64,000 nt of DNA from Pseudomonas sp. SLFW (GTDB lineage: Bacteria > Pseudomonadota > Gammaproteobacteria > Pseudomonadales > Pseudomonadaceae): NCBI RefSeq assembly GCF_009905615.1, contig NZ_JAAAKW010000007.1, positions 62,001 to 126,000 on the forward strand, in the 5' to 3' direction. Position numbers and translations under genes: made by a program. Below the pieces are notes generated by a model. The model did not search any database and was not told the origin of the DNA. It saw only the letters and a list, made by a program, of their open reading frames with translations. Of this stretch, positions 1 to 7,105 are shown in pieces (position 1 is the stretch's first letter; each line of letters begins with the position of its first letter).

Positions 1-891
1 ACGATCAAGGATGCGGGCGATGATCCGGACGTCACCCACGGTGCGTTGTTGTACTCGCAGGTGCGGCTGATGTCCGAACCCGGTGTGCGATTCGTCGCAG
101 GCCCCGGCGTCGGCACCGTGACCCGCCCAGGCCTGGTGCTGGGCGTCGGCGAGCCGGCCATTAACCCCGTCCCCCGGCGCATGATGACCGAGCATCTGAC
201 TCAGTTGGCGGCTGACCTGAGTTATGCCGGCGGCTTCGAAGTCACGGTCTGCGTGGAAAAAGGCAGCGAGCTGGCGCTCAAAACCATGAACCCGCGTCTG
301 GGGATTCTGGGCGGGCTGTCGATTCTCGGCACCAGCGGCATCGTCCGGCCGTTTTCCTGCGCGGCCTACATCGCGTCGATTCATCAAGGCATCGACGTCG
401 CCAAGACCAACGGCTACCAGCACATCGCCGCCTGCACCGGCAACGCCAGCGAAGACACCATGCGCCGGGTCTATGACCTGCCCGACATCGCACTGATCGA
501 GATGGGCGATTTCGTCGGCGCTGTCCTCAAGCATCTGCGCAAGGTGCCTGTGGATAAACTCAGCCTGTGCGGCGGCTTTGGCAAGATCAGCAAGCTCGCC
601 GCCGGACACATGGACCTGCACAGCCGACACTCCAGCATCAATCTGGACCAACTGGCGCAATGGGCCGCCGACGTCGGCGCTGACGCCCAATTGCAGCAGC
701 AGATTCGCGAAGCCAACACCAGTCAACAGGCGCTGGCCATGGCGTCGGCAGTCGGTGTGGCGCTGGGAGATGCGGTGTGTCAGCACGCGCTGGATTTCGC
801 CCGCAGCGTGGTGCCTTCGCAGGTGCAAGTCGAGGTGTTTGCCATTGACCGGCAAGGTGGCATCGTCGGCCATGCGGGGGCCTTCACATGA
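1..891 (+). CDS. cbiD: Cobalt-precorrin-5B C1-methyltransferase CbiD (5' end cut off)
   Basis: C-terminal part of CbiD, which uses S-adenosylmethionine to methylate C1 of the precorrin ring in cobalamin synthesis, in the cytoplasm. The reading frame is open from base 1 and begins with the family signature [15 protein letters not shown], so the true start lies upstream of the window. Further family features are a glycine-rich [12 protein letters not shown] stretch and the ITPxPRRM-like segment NPVPRRMM. The stop overlaps the start of the next gene (ATGA), so the two are translationally coupled. I am confident of the family from these motifs and from the cobK neighbour. Only the 5' extent is unknown. 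Confidence 0.93.
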   Translation, partial: TIKDAGDDPDVTHGALLYSQVRLMSEPGVRFVAGPGVGTVTRPGLVLGVGEPAINPVPRRMMTEHLTQLAADLSYAGGFEVTVCVEKGSELALKTMNPRLGILGGLSILGTSGIVRPFSCAAYIASIHQGIDVAKTNGYQHIAACTGNASEDTMRRVYDLPDIALIEMGDFVGAVLKHLRKVPVDKLSLCGGFGKISKLAAGHMDLHSRHSSINLDQLAQWAADVGADAQLQQQIREANTSQQALAMASAVGVALGDAVCQHALDFARSVVPSQVQVEVFAIDRQGGIVGHAGAFT

Positions 892-1610
892 CGCGCATCC
901 TGCTGCTGGGCGGCGTGACGGAAGCATTGGCCATCGCCCGAACCCTGGGGCCACAACACATCTACAGCCTCGCGGGCGTAGGTCGTGTACCCAACGATCT
1001 GCGCTGCCAAGTGCGCGTCGGCGGCTACGGCGGCGCGGAAGGCCTGGCGCAATTCGTACGCGATGAAGGGATTGGTCTGATCCTCGATGCGACGCATCCC
1101 TACGCCGCGCAGATCAGTCAGAACGCCGCCACTGCCGCCATCCTGACAGGCATTCCCTGCTGGGGCCTGCGTCGCCCTGCCTGGCAAGCCGGTCCCGACG
1201 ACAATTGGCGAGAGGTCTCGGACTGGGCAGAACTCATCACGGCACTCGCCCCCTTCAAACGCCCACTCTTCACACTGGGCCGCGAGCCGCTGCAACACCT
1301 GCACGAAATCCCCGACCACCAGTTCTGGACCCTCCGCGCCCTCGACGTCTACCCCGGCAACGCACGCTGCGAAGTCATCGGTGCGCGCGGGCCGTTTCAC
1401 CTTGAGGACGAGCGTGAGTTGTTCGAGCGTCGCCGAATCGATGTGCTGATCAGCAAGAACAGCGGGAGCAGTGCGACAGAGCCCAAGCTGGAAGTGGCGC
1501 GGGAGCGTGGGGTGCCGGTGTTGGTGCTGAAACGGCCGAAGTTGGCAGCGGTGGATCGGGAGTTCTGGAACGCCGTGCAGGTTTTATCTGCGTTGCAAGA
1601 CTTTTCCTGA
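888..1610 (+). CDS. cobK: Precorrin-6A reductase CobK/CbiJ
   Basis: A 240-residue protein of usual family length. It reduces precorrin-6A (or its cobalt form) with NADPH in corrin ring synthesis. Visible hallmarks are the N-terminal nucleotide-binding start [14 protein letters not shown], the conserved [11 protein letters not shown] segment near residue 68, and the C-terminal [13 protein letters not shown] block that is typical of CobK. The ATG overlaps the cbiD stop by four bases, so it belongs to the same operon. No further cobalamin gene follows, and the next locus is a toxin–antitoxin pair after about 107 bases. CobK and CbiJ differ mainly in pathway context; cobK is used here because pseudomonads make B12 aerobically. 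Confidence 0.92.
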   Translation: MTRILLLGGVTEALAIARTLGPQHIYSLAGVGRVPNDLRCQVRVGGYGGAEGLAQFVRDEGIGLILDATHPYAAQISQNAATAAILTGIPCWGLRRPAWQAGPDDNWREVSDWAELITALAPFKRPLFTLGREPLQHLHEIPDHQFWTLRALDVYPGNARCEVIGARGPFHLEDERELFERRRIDVLISKNSGSSATEPKLEVARERGVPVLVLKRPKLAAVDREFWNAVQVLSALQDFS

Positions 1611-1717
1611 TCCATCCCAAATCGCTGCAAATTCATCAGCAACACGACGAACGCTCCGACTTCTTTCGTCTGCTTCGCCTGACTTCGAAAAAAAGCCTTA
1701 CGGAATATCTTTTCCGC

Positions 1718-2020
1718 ATGATTTTTTTCGAACGTTCTACCTCATTCTCGGCTTGGTTAAAGTCGCTAAAGGACAAAACTGGCCAACGACGCATTCTTGC
1801 GCGACTCGACGCCGCTCAAGAGGGGCATTTCGGGGATTGCCAACCGGTTGGCAGCGGAATTTATGAAATGCGAATACATTATGGACCTGGGTATCGGATC
1901 TACTTCATCCGCCGTGGCACCGTTTTGTACCTGCTGCTGATTGGTGGCGATAAATCCACACAGGCGCGTGATATCGATCAGGCCAAGGAAATGGTCAAGA
2001 ACCTCGGCATGAGGACATGA
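1718..2020 (+). CDS. Toxin of a HI1419-type (RelE/ParE, Gp49-like) addiction module
   Basis: A 100-residue basic protein resembling the 'addiction module killer' family (HI1419 / phage Gp49-like, within the RelE/ParE/HigB superfamily). Family members generally act as mRNA-cleaving or translation-inhibiting toxins. Visible features are an N-terminal FxxWLKSLKD helix, the central segment GIYEMRIHYGPGYRIYF with the conserved R and YR/Y residues, and the C-terminal LLIGGDKSTQARDI block. The toxin precedes and overlaps its antitoxin, which is the usual order for this family. It is somewhat less GC-rich than the flanking cobalamin gene, suggesting acquisition. The family is secure; activity is inferred. 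Confidence 0.88.
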   Translation: MIFFERSTSFSAWLKSLKDKTGQRRILARLDAAQEGHFGDCQPVGSGIYEMRIHYGPGYRIYFIRRGTVLYLLLIGGDKSTQARDIDQAKEMVKNLGMRT

Positions 2021-2316
2021 AGATGAAAGTTAAAGAAGAATTCAAACCGTACGACGTGTTGGACTACCTTGATACGCCGGAAGACATGGCGGGCTATCTG
2101 GACGCTTGCCTGAAAGAAGATCAAGGAGACGGCGTCCTCGTTCTCAAAGCGCTCGGCAACATCGCCCGAGCGCACGGCATGACTCAAATCTCCCAAGACA
2201 TGGGAATGGATATGGACAGCCTTTCCAAAGCGCTGAGCAATGAAGGTAATCCAGACCTTGAAACCATCATGAAGGTCATCAAAGCCTTGGGACTCAAGCT
2301 CCACGCCACAACCTGA
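2017..2316 (+). CDS. Antitoxin of the HI1420-type addiction module (HTH protein)
   Basis: A 99-residue partner of the preceding toxin. It has the layout of the HI1420 'addiction module antidote' family: an N-terminal region with the motif FKPYDVLDYLDTPEDMAGYL, then a Cro/cI-like helix-turn-helix at about residues 45–90. There GMTQISQDMGMDMDSLSKAL provides the two core helices, followed by the family's NPDLETIMKVIKALGL ending. It should bind and neutralise the toxin and repress their shared promoter, as family members do. Its ATG overlaps the toxin stop by four bases, so the two are coupled. Confidence 0.88.
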   Translation: MKMKVKEEFKPYDVLDYLDTPEDMAGYLDACLKEDQGDGVLVLKALGNIARAHGMTQISQDMGMDMDSLSKALSNEGNPDLETIMKVIKALGLKLHATT

Positions 2317-2374
2317 CCGCCCGCGACACATCGCCGCACCCACGCTTTTTACATCTCGCGCCCATTCAGGCTAA

Positions 2375-2800
2375 ATGGCCGACATGAAAAAACAAGAACG
2401 TACCCTCATCAGCCTCAAGCGGCGCCGGGCCTTTGCCTGGGTTGCGTGCTTTGCGCTGCTGTTCGGCATGTTGGCGATGCCCATGACGCCGACGATGCCG
2501 CGTACGCAAGGCGAGCGGGTGGTATGGGGCAGCTTCTGTACCGGCAGCGGCACGCGTTTGGTGGCCACGCCCATTTCGTCTGCCGATCAAAGCAGCCCGG
2601 AGCGTAACGACCACGCCCTGATGGAGCATTGCCCGTGCTGCTCCGGCGTTCTGTCGATGGTGGCGATTCCGGCCGACAATCAGCCAGGTTTCATCGTGTT
2701 CGTCCAGCCTGTCCGCCTGCCGAATGCCATTTTGGTGTTCCACGCGCCACCTCGGGTGTTATGGCCCAACCTCAATCCCCGGGCCTCTCCGCGCGTCTGA
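2375..2800 (+). CDS. DUF2946 domain protein (copper-associated, membrane-anchored)
   Basis: A 141-residue protein with a basic N-terminus and one hydrophobic segment (about residues 18–36, AFAWVACFALLFGMLAMP) that should act as signal or anchor. After it comes the DUF2946 hallmark CPCCSG, a cysteine pair (about residues 86–88) exposed on the periplasmic side. DUF2946 proteins are repeatedly found beside PCuAC chaperones and copper TonB receptors, but their biochemical role is not settled. Metal (copper) binding is inferred from the cysteines and the neighbours. It opens the small copper-related group that ends with a PepSY protein. Confidence 0.8.
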   Translation: MADMKKQERTLISLKRRRAFAWVACFALLFGMLAMPMTPTMPRTQGERVVWGSFCTGSGTRLVATPISSADQSSPERNDHALMEHCPCCSGVLSMVAIPADNQPGFIVFVQPVRLPNAILVFHAPPRVLWPNLNPRASPRV

Positions 2801-2854
2801 TCGTTCGTTCACGCTTTACTTCGCGTATCTGAATGACCTGAAGAGGCCTGCCCC

Positions 2855-3331
2855 ATGTTGAAAAAAGTTCTGCTGCTGGCAGCTTTGCTGCTGTCTACCT
2901 GCGTGGTGGATGCTCACGAATATGAAAAAGGCCCACTGTCCATCGCTCACCCGTGGTCAATGGAGCTGCCACCGAACTCGCCCACCGTTGCCGCCTACTT
3001 TGTGATCAAAAATGGCGGTTCGGACGCCGATCGTCTGGTCAGCGTCGACAGCCCCATCGCGGGCACGGCTCAATTGCACCAGCATGTGCATCAGGACGGC
3101 CTGATGAAGATGCAACAGGTCGAGTCGGTGGACATTCCGGCAGGTGGCACGGTGACATTCGCCCCTATGGCCTACCACGTCATGCTGCTGGACCTGAAGG
3201 ACCGCTCGAAGCTGACTTCTGGCCAGCGCTTCCCGTTGACCCTGCACTTCGAAAAGGCCGGAGACCTGGCGGTCGAGGTGATGGTGCAAAAGGACGCGCC
3301 TGACGATTCGGCGCCTGCCCATGCCCATTAA
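2855..3331 (+). CDS. Periplasmic copper chaperone, PCuAC family
   Basis: A 158-residue protein with a cleavable signal peptide (about residues 1–20, ending VVDA/HEY) and a PCuAC fold. Such proteins carry Cu(I) in the periplasm, for example to cytochrome oxidase CuA/CuB sites. The conserved copper ligand set is recognisable as His and Met residues in LHQHVHQDGLMKM, followed about 30 residues later by the YHVM segment. The C-terminus is His-rich (PAHAH) and could bind extra metal. A good ribosome site (GAGG) precedes the ATG. It lies between two DUF2946 genes, a common copper arrangement in Pseudomonas. No TonB-dependent copper receptor follows directly. Confidence 0.9.
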   Translation: MLKKVLLLAALLLSTCVVDAHEYEKGPLSIAHPWSMELPPNSPTVAAYFVIKNGGSDADRLVSVDSPIAGTAQLHQHVHQDGLMKMQQVESVDIPAGGTVTFAPMAYHVMLLDLKDRSKLTSGQRFPLTLHFEKAGDLAVEVMVQKDAPDDSAPAHAH

Positions 3332-3360
3332 TCGCCCCTGATCATCGAAGCTTAACGCCC

Positions 3361-3816
3361 TTGAGCCGCTTGTCCGCGATCCACAGTCGTCACGCTCACG
3401 CACCCCGCAAAATATCGGGTGCGTGGCTGAGCCTGTTCGCAATGCTGATGATTTTCATCGGCCCGCTGATCTCGCAGTCGATGCCGATGGAGCACCACGC
3501 GGGCATGCCGATGTCGGCGTCGATGGCTGCCGACATGGACATGTCCATCCAGATGGACATGGCGTCTGCCGATCACAGCGGACACCACGTAAAGACGGCT
3601 GACGGGGCAGGCGTGGATCATGTGATCTGGGCCAAGTGCGGCTATTGCACCCTGCTGTTCAGTTGCCCTGCACTGACCCAGACGTTGGCGGTCATTGCGC
3701 CTGTACCGCCGAAACCTGCCGACTTCTACAACGCGACCCCGCAACAGGGGCACGCTCAGCGGCATGTCTTCCCCAACGCACGCAGTCGCGCTCCGCCCTT
3801 CACTTCCGTCGCTTGA
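3361..3816 (+). CDS. Second DUF2946 domain protein
   Basis: About 151 residues if translation starts at the TTG at 3361; a second in-frame TTG at 3370 is also possible, and no early ATG exists, so the exact start is uncertain. A hydrophobic anchor (about residues 20–40, GAWLSLFAMLMIFIGPLI) is followed by a Met/His-rich stretch (MPMEHHAGMPM and repeated MDM units) and then the DUF2946 cysteine motif KCGYC, with a further Cys six residues on. Methionine-rich runs are typical Cu(I) ligands, so copper handling is a fair inference. It is paralogous to the DUF2946 protein at 2375–2800 but has far more methionine. Confidence 0.78.
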   Translation: MSRLSAIHSRHAHAPRKISGAWLSLFAMLMIFIGPLISQSMPMEHHAGMPMSASMAADMDMSIQMDMASADHSGHHVKTADGAGVDHVIWAKCGYCTLLFSCPALTQTLAVIAPVPPKPADFYNATPQQGHAQRHVFPNARSRAPPFTSVA

Positions 3817-3900
3817 ACATTCAGAACATTCGCACCCGCTGACGGCCATGCAGCCGTCAGCGGGCTGCACCGTGCTTATCCCTGACGGGAGCGTTTTACC

Positions 3901-5274
3901 GTGTCCAGACCCAACGTGTCTTTCTACAACCTGGCGTGGCGCTGGCATTTCTATGCCGGGCTGTTCGTGGCGCCGTTCATGATCCTGCTGTCGTTGACCG
4001 GGATGGTTTATCTGTTCAAACCGCAGCTCGATTCGCTGATGTACAGCGACCTGCTGACGGTCAAACCGGCCCATCACCTGCTGAGCGCCGACGAGCAGCA
4101 ACAGCGTGTGCTCGCGGCCTACCCCAACGTGTTGATCAGCAAATACCTGCCGCCTGTGAACGCGGAGAGCAGCGCGCAGTTCGTGGTGAAACAAGACGGC
4201 CGCGACGTGAACCTGTTCATCGATCCCTACAACGGCCAGATCCTCGGCACCCAGGATGCGAAGAGCAACCTGCAAGCGATGGCCCGCGAGCTGCACGGCG
4301 AACTGATGATTGGCACGGTCGGCGATCGTCTTGTCGAGCTCGCAGCGGGTTGGGGCATCGTGCTGGTGGTGTCCGGCCTTTATCTGTGGTGGCCGCGAGG
4401 GCGTTCATCGGCAGGCGTGCTATGGCCGCGGATCAGCGCCAAAGGCCGAGTGCTGTGGCGCGACCTGCATGCGGTGACCGGCTTTTGGGGTTCGGTGGCG
4501 TTGTTGTTCATGCTCTTGAGCGGCATGACGTGGACGGGGATGTGGGGCAAGGTCTACGCCGATGTGTGGAACACGTTTCCTGCGGCGATGTGGAATGACG
4601 TGCCGAAGTCCGATAAACAGGCGGGCGATCTGAACTCCGCCGCCGTGCAGACCGTGCCGTGGGCGCTGGAAAACACACCCATGCCGGTGTCGTCCGACGA
4701 TCACGCGGAGCACATGAATCACAGCGCCATGTCCAGCGCACCTGCCGCGCCCAAGATCACGTTGCAACGGGTCGTGGACATCGCCAAGGAGCGGAAGATC
4801 GAACCTGGCTACAGCATCACGTCACCCAAAACCGCCGACGGCGTGTTCACAGTGTCGGTGTTTGCAGACGATCCTCACAACGACGCCACACTGCATGTCG
4901 ATCAGTACAGCGGCAAGGTGCTGGCGGACGTCCGCTACGCCGATTACAGCGTGGTGTCGCGAGCCACCGAGTTGGGCGTGATGCTGCACGAAGGCAAGAT
5001 GTTCGGCTGGATCAATCAGCTGATCATCCTGTTCATCTGCCTGATGGTGCTGCTCAGTTCGGTGAGCGGGATTGTGATCTGGTGGAAACGTCGGCCGCAA
5101 AACGGCTGGGGTGTTCCGCCGCTGCGTCATGACTTGCCGCGCTGGAAAATGGCGACAGTGGTGATGATTGCGCTGGGGGTTGCCTTTCCGCTCGTCGGGA
5201 TTTCCATAATGGCAATATGGTTACTCGATCGGATAGCCCTTTCGCGCTTTGCCAAATCGACGACAACAGCTTAG
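3901..5274 (+). CDS. PepSY-associated inner-membrane protein (iron/copper-regulated type)
   Basis: A 457-residue membrane protein with a GTG start (GGGA ribosome site nearby). It has the typical PepSY_TM layout: an N-terminal helix preceded by YNLAWRWHFYAGLF, PepSY-like periplasmic stretches (LISKYLPP and PYNGQILGTQ near residues 78–115; a second copy near 335–355 with DQYSGKVLAD), and further transmembrane helices near 145–165, 190–210, 370–395 and 420–440. A His/Met-rich loop (DDHAEHMNHSAMSS, about residues 264–277) could bind metal. Related proteins include PiuB-like and FsrB-like ones that may move electrons or metals across the inner membrane. Position suggests a copper role; the function is not proven. 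Confidence 0.85.
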   Translation: MSRPNVSFYNLAWRWHFYAGLFVAPFMILLSLTGMVYLFKPQLDSLMYSDLLTVKPAHHLLSADEQQQRVLAAYPNVLISKYLPPVNAESSAQFVVKQDGRDVNLFIDPYNGQILGTQDAKSNLQAMARELHGELMIGTVGDRLVELAAGWGIVLVVSGLYLWWPRGRSSAGVLWPRISAKGRVLWRDLHAVTGFWGSVALLFMLLSGMTWTGMWGKVYADVWNTFPAAMWNDVPKSDKQAGDLNSAAVQTVPWALENTPMPVSSDDHAEHMNHSAMSSAPAAPKITLQRVVDIAKERKIEPGYSITSPKTADGVFTVSVFADDPHNDATLHVDQYSGKVLADVRYADYSVVSRATELGVMLHEGKMFGWINQLIILFICLMVLLSSVSGIVIWWKRRPQNGWGVPPLRHDLPRWKMATVVMIALGVAFPLVGISIMAIWLLDRIALSRFAKSTTTA

Positions 5275-5285
5275 ATTGCGTCCTG

Positions 5286-5352
5286 CGGGGCCTGGAACCT
5301 TTTTTGGGTGGTTTAGTGATGAATTCCTCCTCATTTCCGGTTTCAGGCCCCG
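5286..5352. other. Long-loop inverted repeat between the copper group and urtA
   Basis: Two 14-base arms (5286–5299 and 5339–5352) are complementary at 13 of 14 positions and separated by 39 bases. The second arm is followed by a T-rich stretch (TCTTTGTTTTT). It lies just after the PepSY stop codon, so a terminator or 3'-stabilising structure for the copper group is the simplest reading. The loop is long for an intrinsic terminator. Confidence 0.5.
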
Positions 5353-5428
5353 TCTTTGTTTTTCTGTCCGACATGTGCAGCGTCGTTTGAGCGCGCCCCA
5401 CCAAAAACCTGTCGACCCAGACAACATC

Positions 5429-5490
5429 CGCACCACATCAGCGCACCCACCGCACCACGGCTCCCGCGCCATCCCACATTGGTGCACCCC
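5429..5490 (+). promoter_or_regulatory. Cluster of NtrC-like half-sites upstream of urtA
   Basis: Contains three GCACC half-sites (5430, 5442, 5451 region) and one exact TGGTGCA half-site at 5480–5486 within the 8-base palindrome GGTGCACC. The NtrC consensus is TGCACCA, a short spacer, then TGGTGCA. The cluster lies about 75–135 bases upstream of the transcription start predicted from the -24/-12 element, which is the usual enhancer distance. No perfectly spaced full site is present, so this is a candidate only. Confidence 0.4.
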
Positions 5491-5537
5491 CTCTCTCGAT
5501 CGCGACGCTTTCATTCGATTCTGCGACGTTTCCGGCG

Positions 5538-5554
5538 TTGGCCCAGCCTTTGCT
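5538..5554 (+). promoter_or_regulatory. Sigma-54 (-24/-12) promoter of urtA
   Basis: TTGGCCCAGCCTTTGCT carries the invariant GG (5540–5541) and GC (5552–5553) separated by exactly ten bases, with the favoured TTGGC and TTTGCT contexts. Transcription would start near 5564, about 62 bases before the urtA ATG. RpoN/NtrC control of urea uptake fits the biology of the genus; the element itself is read directly. Confidence 0.68.
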
Positions 5555-5626
5555 AAAGCCTAAGCAGACACAACCTCTGCACCGCCAACAGCCTTTCCTA
5601 AAAAAATCAAAGAATGGAGCTAGCCA

Positions 5627-6892
5627 ATGAAGCGTCGTAGTTTGCTTAAAGCGTTCACCTTGTCCGCATCGATCGCCGCTATGGGTTTGACGTGGACCGC
5701 CCAGGCCGCCGACACCATCAAGGTCGGCATTCTTCATTCTTTGTCCGGGACCATGGCCATCTCCGAAACGTCGCTCAAAGACATGGCGCTGATGACCATC
5801 GACGAAATCAACGCCAAAGGCGGCGTCAACGGCAAGAAGCTGGAAGCCGTGGTCGTTGACCCTGCGTCCAATTGGCCGCTGTTCGCTGAAAAGGCACGTC
5901 AGTTGATCACTCAGGACAAGGTGTCTGTGGTGTTCGGTTGCTGGACGTCGGTGTCGCGTAAATCGGTATTGCCGGTCTTCGAAGAGCTGAACGGCCTGCT
6001 GTTCTACCCGGTGCAATACGAAGGCGAAGAGATGTCGCCGAACGTGTTCTACACCGGCGCTGCACCTAACCAGCAGGCGATTCCTGCGGTCGAGTACCTG
6101 ATGAGCGAAGACGGCGGCGCGGCCAAGCGCTTCTTCCTGCTGGGCACCGACTATGTTTACCCACGCACCACCAACAAGATTCTGCGTTCGTTCTTGCACT
6201 CCAAAGGCGTGAAGGACAGCGACATCGAAGAGGTCTACACCCCGTTCGGTCACAGCGATTACCAGACCATCGTGGCCAACATCAAGAAGTTCTCCGCTGG
6301 CGGCAAGACTGCGGTGATCTCCACAGTCAACGGCGACTCCAACGTGCCGTTCTACAAGGAACTGGGCAATCAGGGCCTGAAGGCCACCGACGTACCGGTC
6401 GTTGCATTCTCGGTGGGCGAAGAAGAACTGCGCGGCGTCGACACCAAACCGCTGGTGGGCAACCTGGCCGCCTGGAACTACTTCGAGTCGGTGAAGAACC
6501 CGGTCAACACCAAGTTCGTCGCGGACTGGAAAGCCTACGCCAAGGCCCACAACCTGCCGAACGCCGACAAGGCCGTGACCAACGACCCGATGGAAGCCAC
6601 CTACGTGGGCATCCACATGTGGGCACAGGCGGTCGAGAAAGCCAAGTCCACCGATGTGGATAAAGTCCGCGAAGCCATGGCCGGCCAGACCTTCGCCGCG
6701 CCGTCGGGCTTCACCCTGACCATGGACAAGACCAACCACCACCTGCACAAGCCAGTGATGATCGGCGAGATCAAGGCCGACGGTCAGTTCAACGTGGTCT
6801 GGAAAACCAAGGAGCCGATCCGTGCTCAGCCTTGGAGTCCGTTCATTCCGGGCAACGACAAGAAGCCTGACTATGCGGTGAAGAGTAACTAA
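5627..6892 (+). CDS. urtA: Urea ABC transporter, substrate-binding protein UrtA
   Basis: A 421-residue periplasmic urea-binding protein, close to the usual UrtA length. The N-terminus MKRRSLLKAF followed by a hydrophobic stretch and TAQA/ADT is a signal peptide with a twin-arginine look (RRSLLK), so Tat export is possible. The mature protein starts with the type-1 binding fold motif IKVGILHSLSGTMAISE, and shows the UrtA-typical FGCWTSVSRKSVLPVFEE and LLFYPVQYEGEE segments. A ribosome site (GGAGC) lies before the ATG. It heads urtABCDE and then the urease genes, so imported urea passes straight to urease. A sigma-54 promoter match precedes it. Confidence 0.96.
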   Translation: MKRRSLLKAFTLSASIAAMGLTWTAQAADTIKVGILHSLSGTMAISETSLKDMALMTIDEINAKGGVNGKKLEAVVVDPASNWPLFAEKARQLITQDKVSVVFGCWTSVSRKSVLPVFEELNGLLFYPVQYEGEEMSPNVFYTGAAPNQQAIPAVEYLMSEDGGAAKRFFLLGTDYVYPRTTNKILRSFLHSKGVKDSDIEEVYTPFGHSDYQTIVANIKKFSAGGKTAVISTVNGDSNVPFYKELGNQGLKATDVPVVAFSVGEEELRGVDTKPLVGNLAAWNYFESVKNPVNTKFVADWKAYAKAHNLPNADKAVTNDPMEATYVGIHMWAQAVEKAKSTDVDKVREAMAGQTFAAPSGFTLTMDKTNHHLHKPVMIGEIKADGQFNVVWKTKEPIRAQPWSPFIPGNDKKPDYAVKSN

Positions 6893-6925
6893 GCAAGCTC
6901 AGGGGATGGCCAGAAAAGACCGTTC

Positions 6926-7055
6926 CTGTAGGAGTGAGCTTGCTCGCGATGGCGGTGTGTCAGACGGCGCAAAGACCACAGGCAAACCGCTATCGCGAGC
7001 AAGCGAAGGCCTACAGTTGATCGCGATCTTCTGTGGGAGCGAATTCATTCGCGAA
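6926..7055. repeat. REP elements between urtA and urtB (two families)
   Basis: 6926–7016 holds an inverted pair: left copy CTGTAGGAGTGAGCTTGCTC, right copy degenerate (AGCGAAGGCCTACAG replaces the usual arm). 7031–7055 holds a single copy of the second family (CTGTGGGAGCGAATTCATTC…). They may act as a 3' stabilising structure that keeps urtA mRNA more abundant than the permease genes, as REPs are known to do; that role is inferred. Confidence 0.85.
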
Positions 7056-7105
7056 ATGCCTCAACGCGGTTTCTCTGCTGTACGCCGACACCAAGGCCAA
7101 ACGAT

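Noticed and set aside
5438..6748. Long minus-strand frame opposite urtA
   Set aside because: Shadow of urtA: composition is His/Val/Arg-rich and gives no recognised protein; urtA itself is certain.
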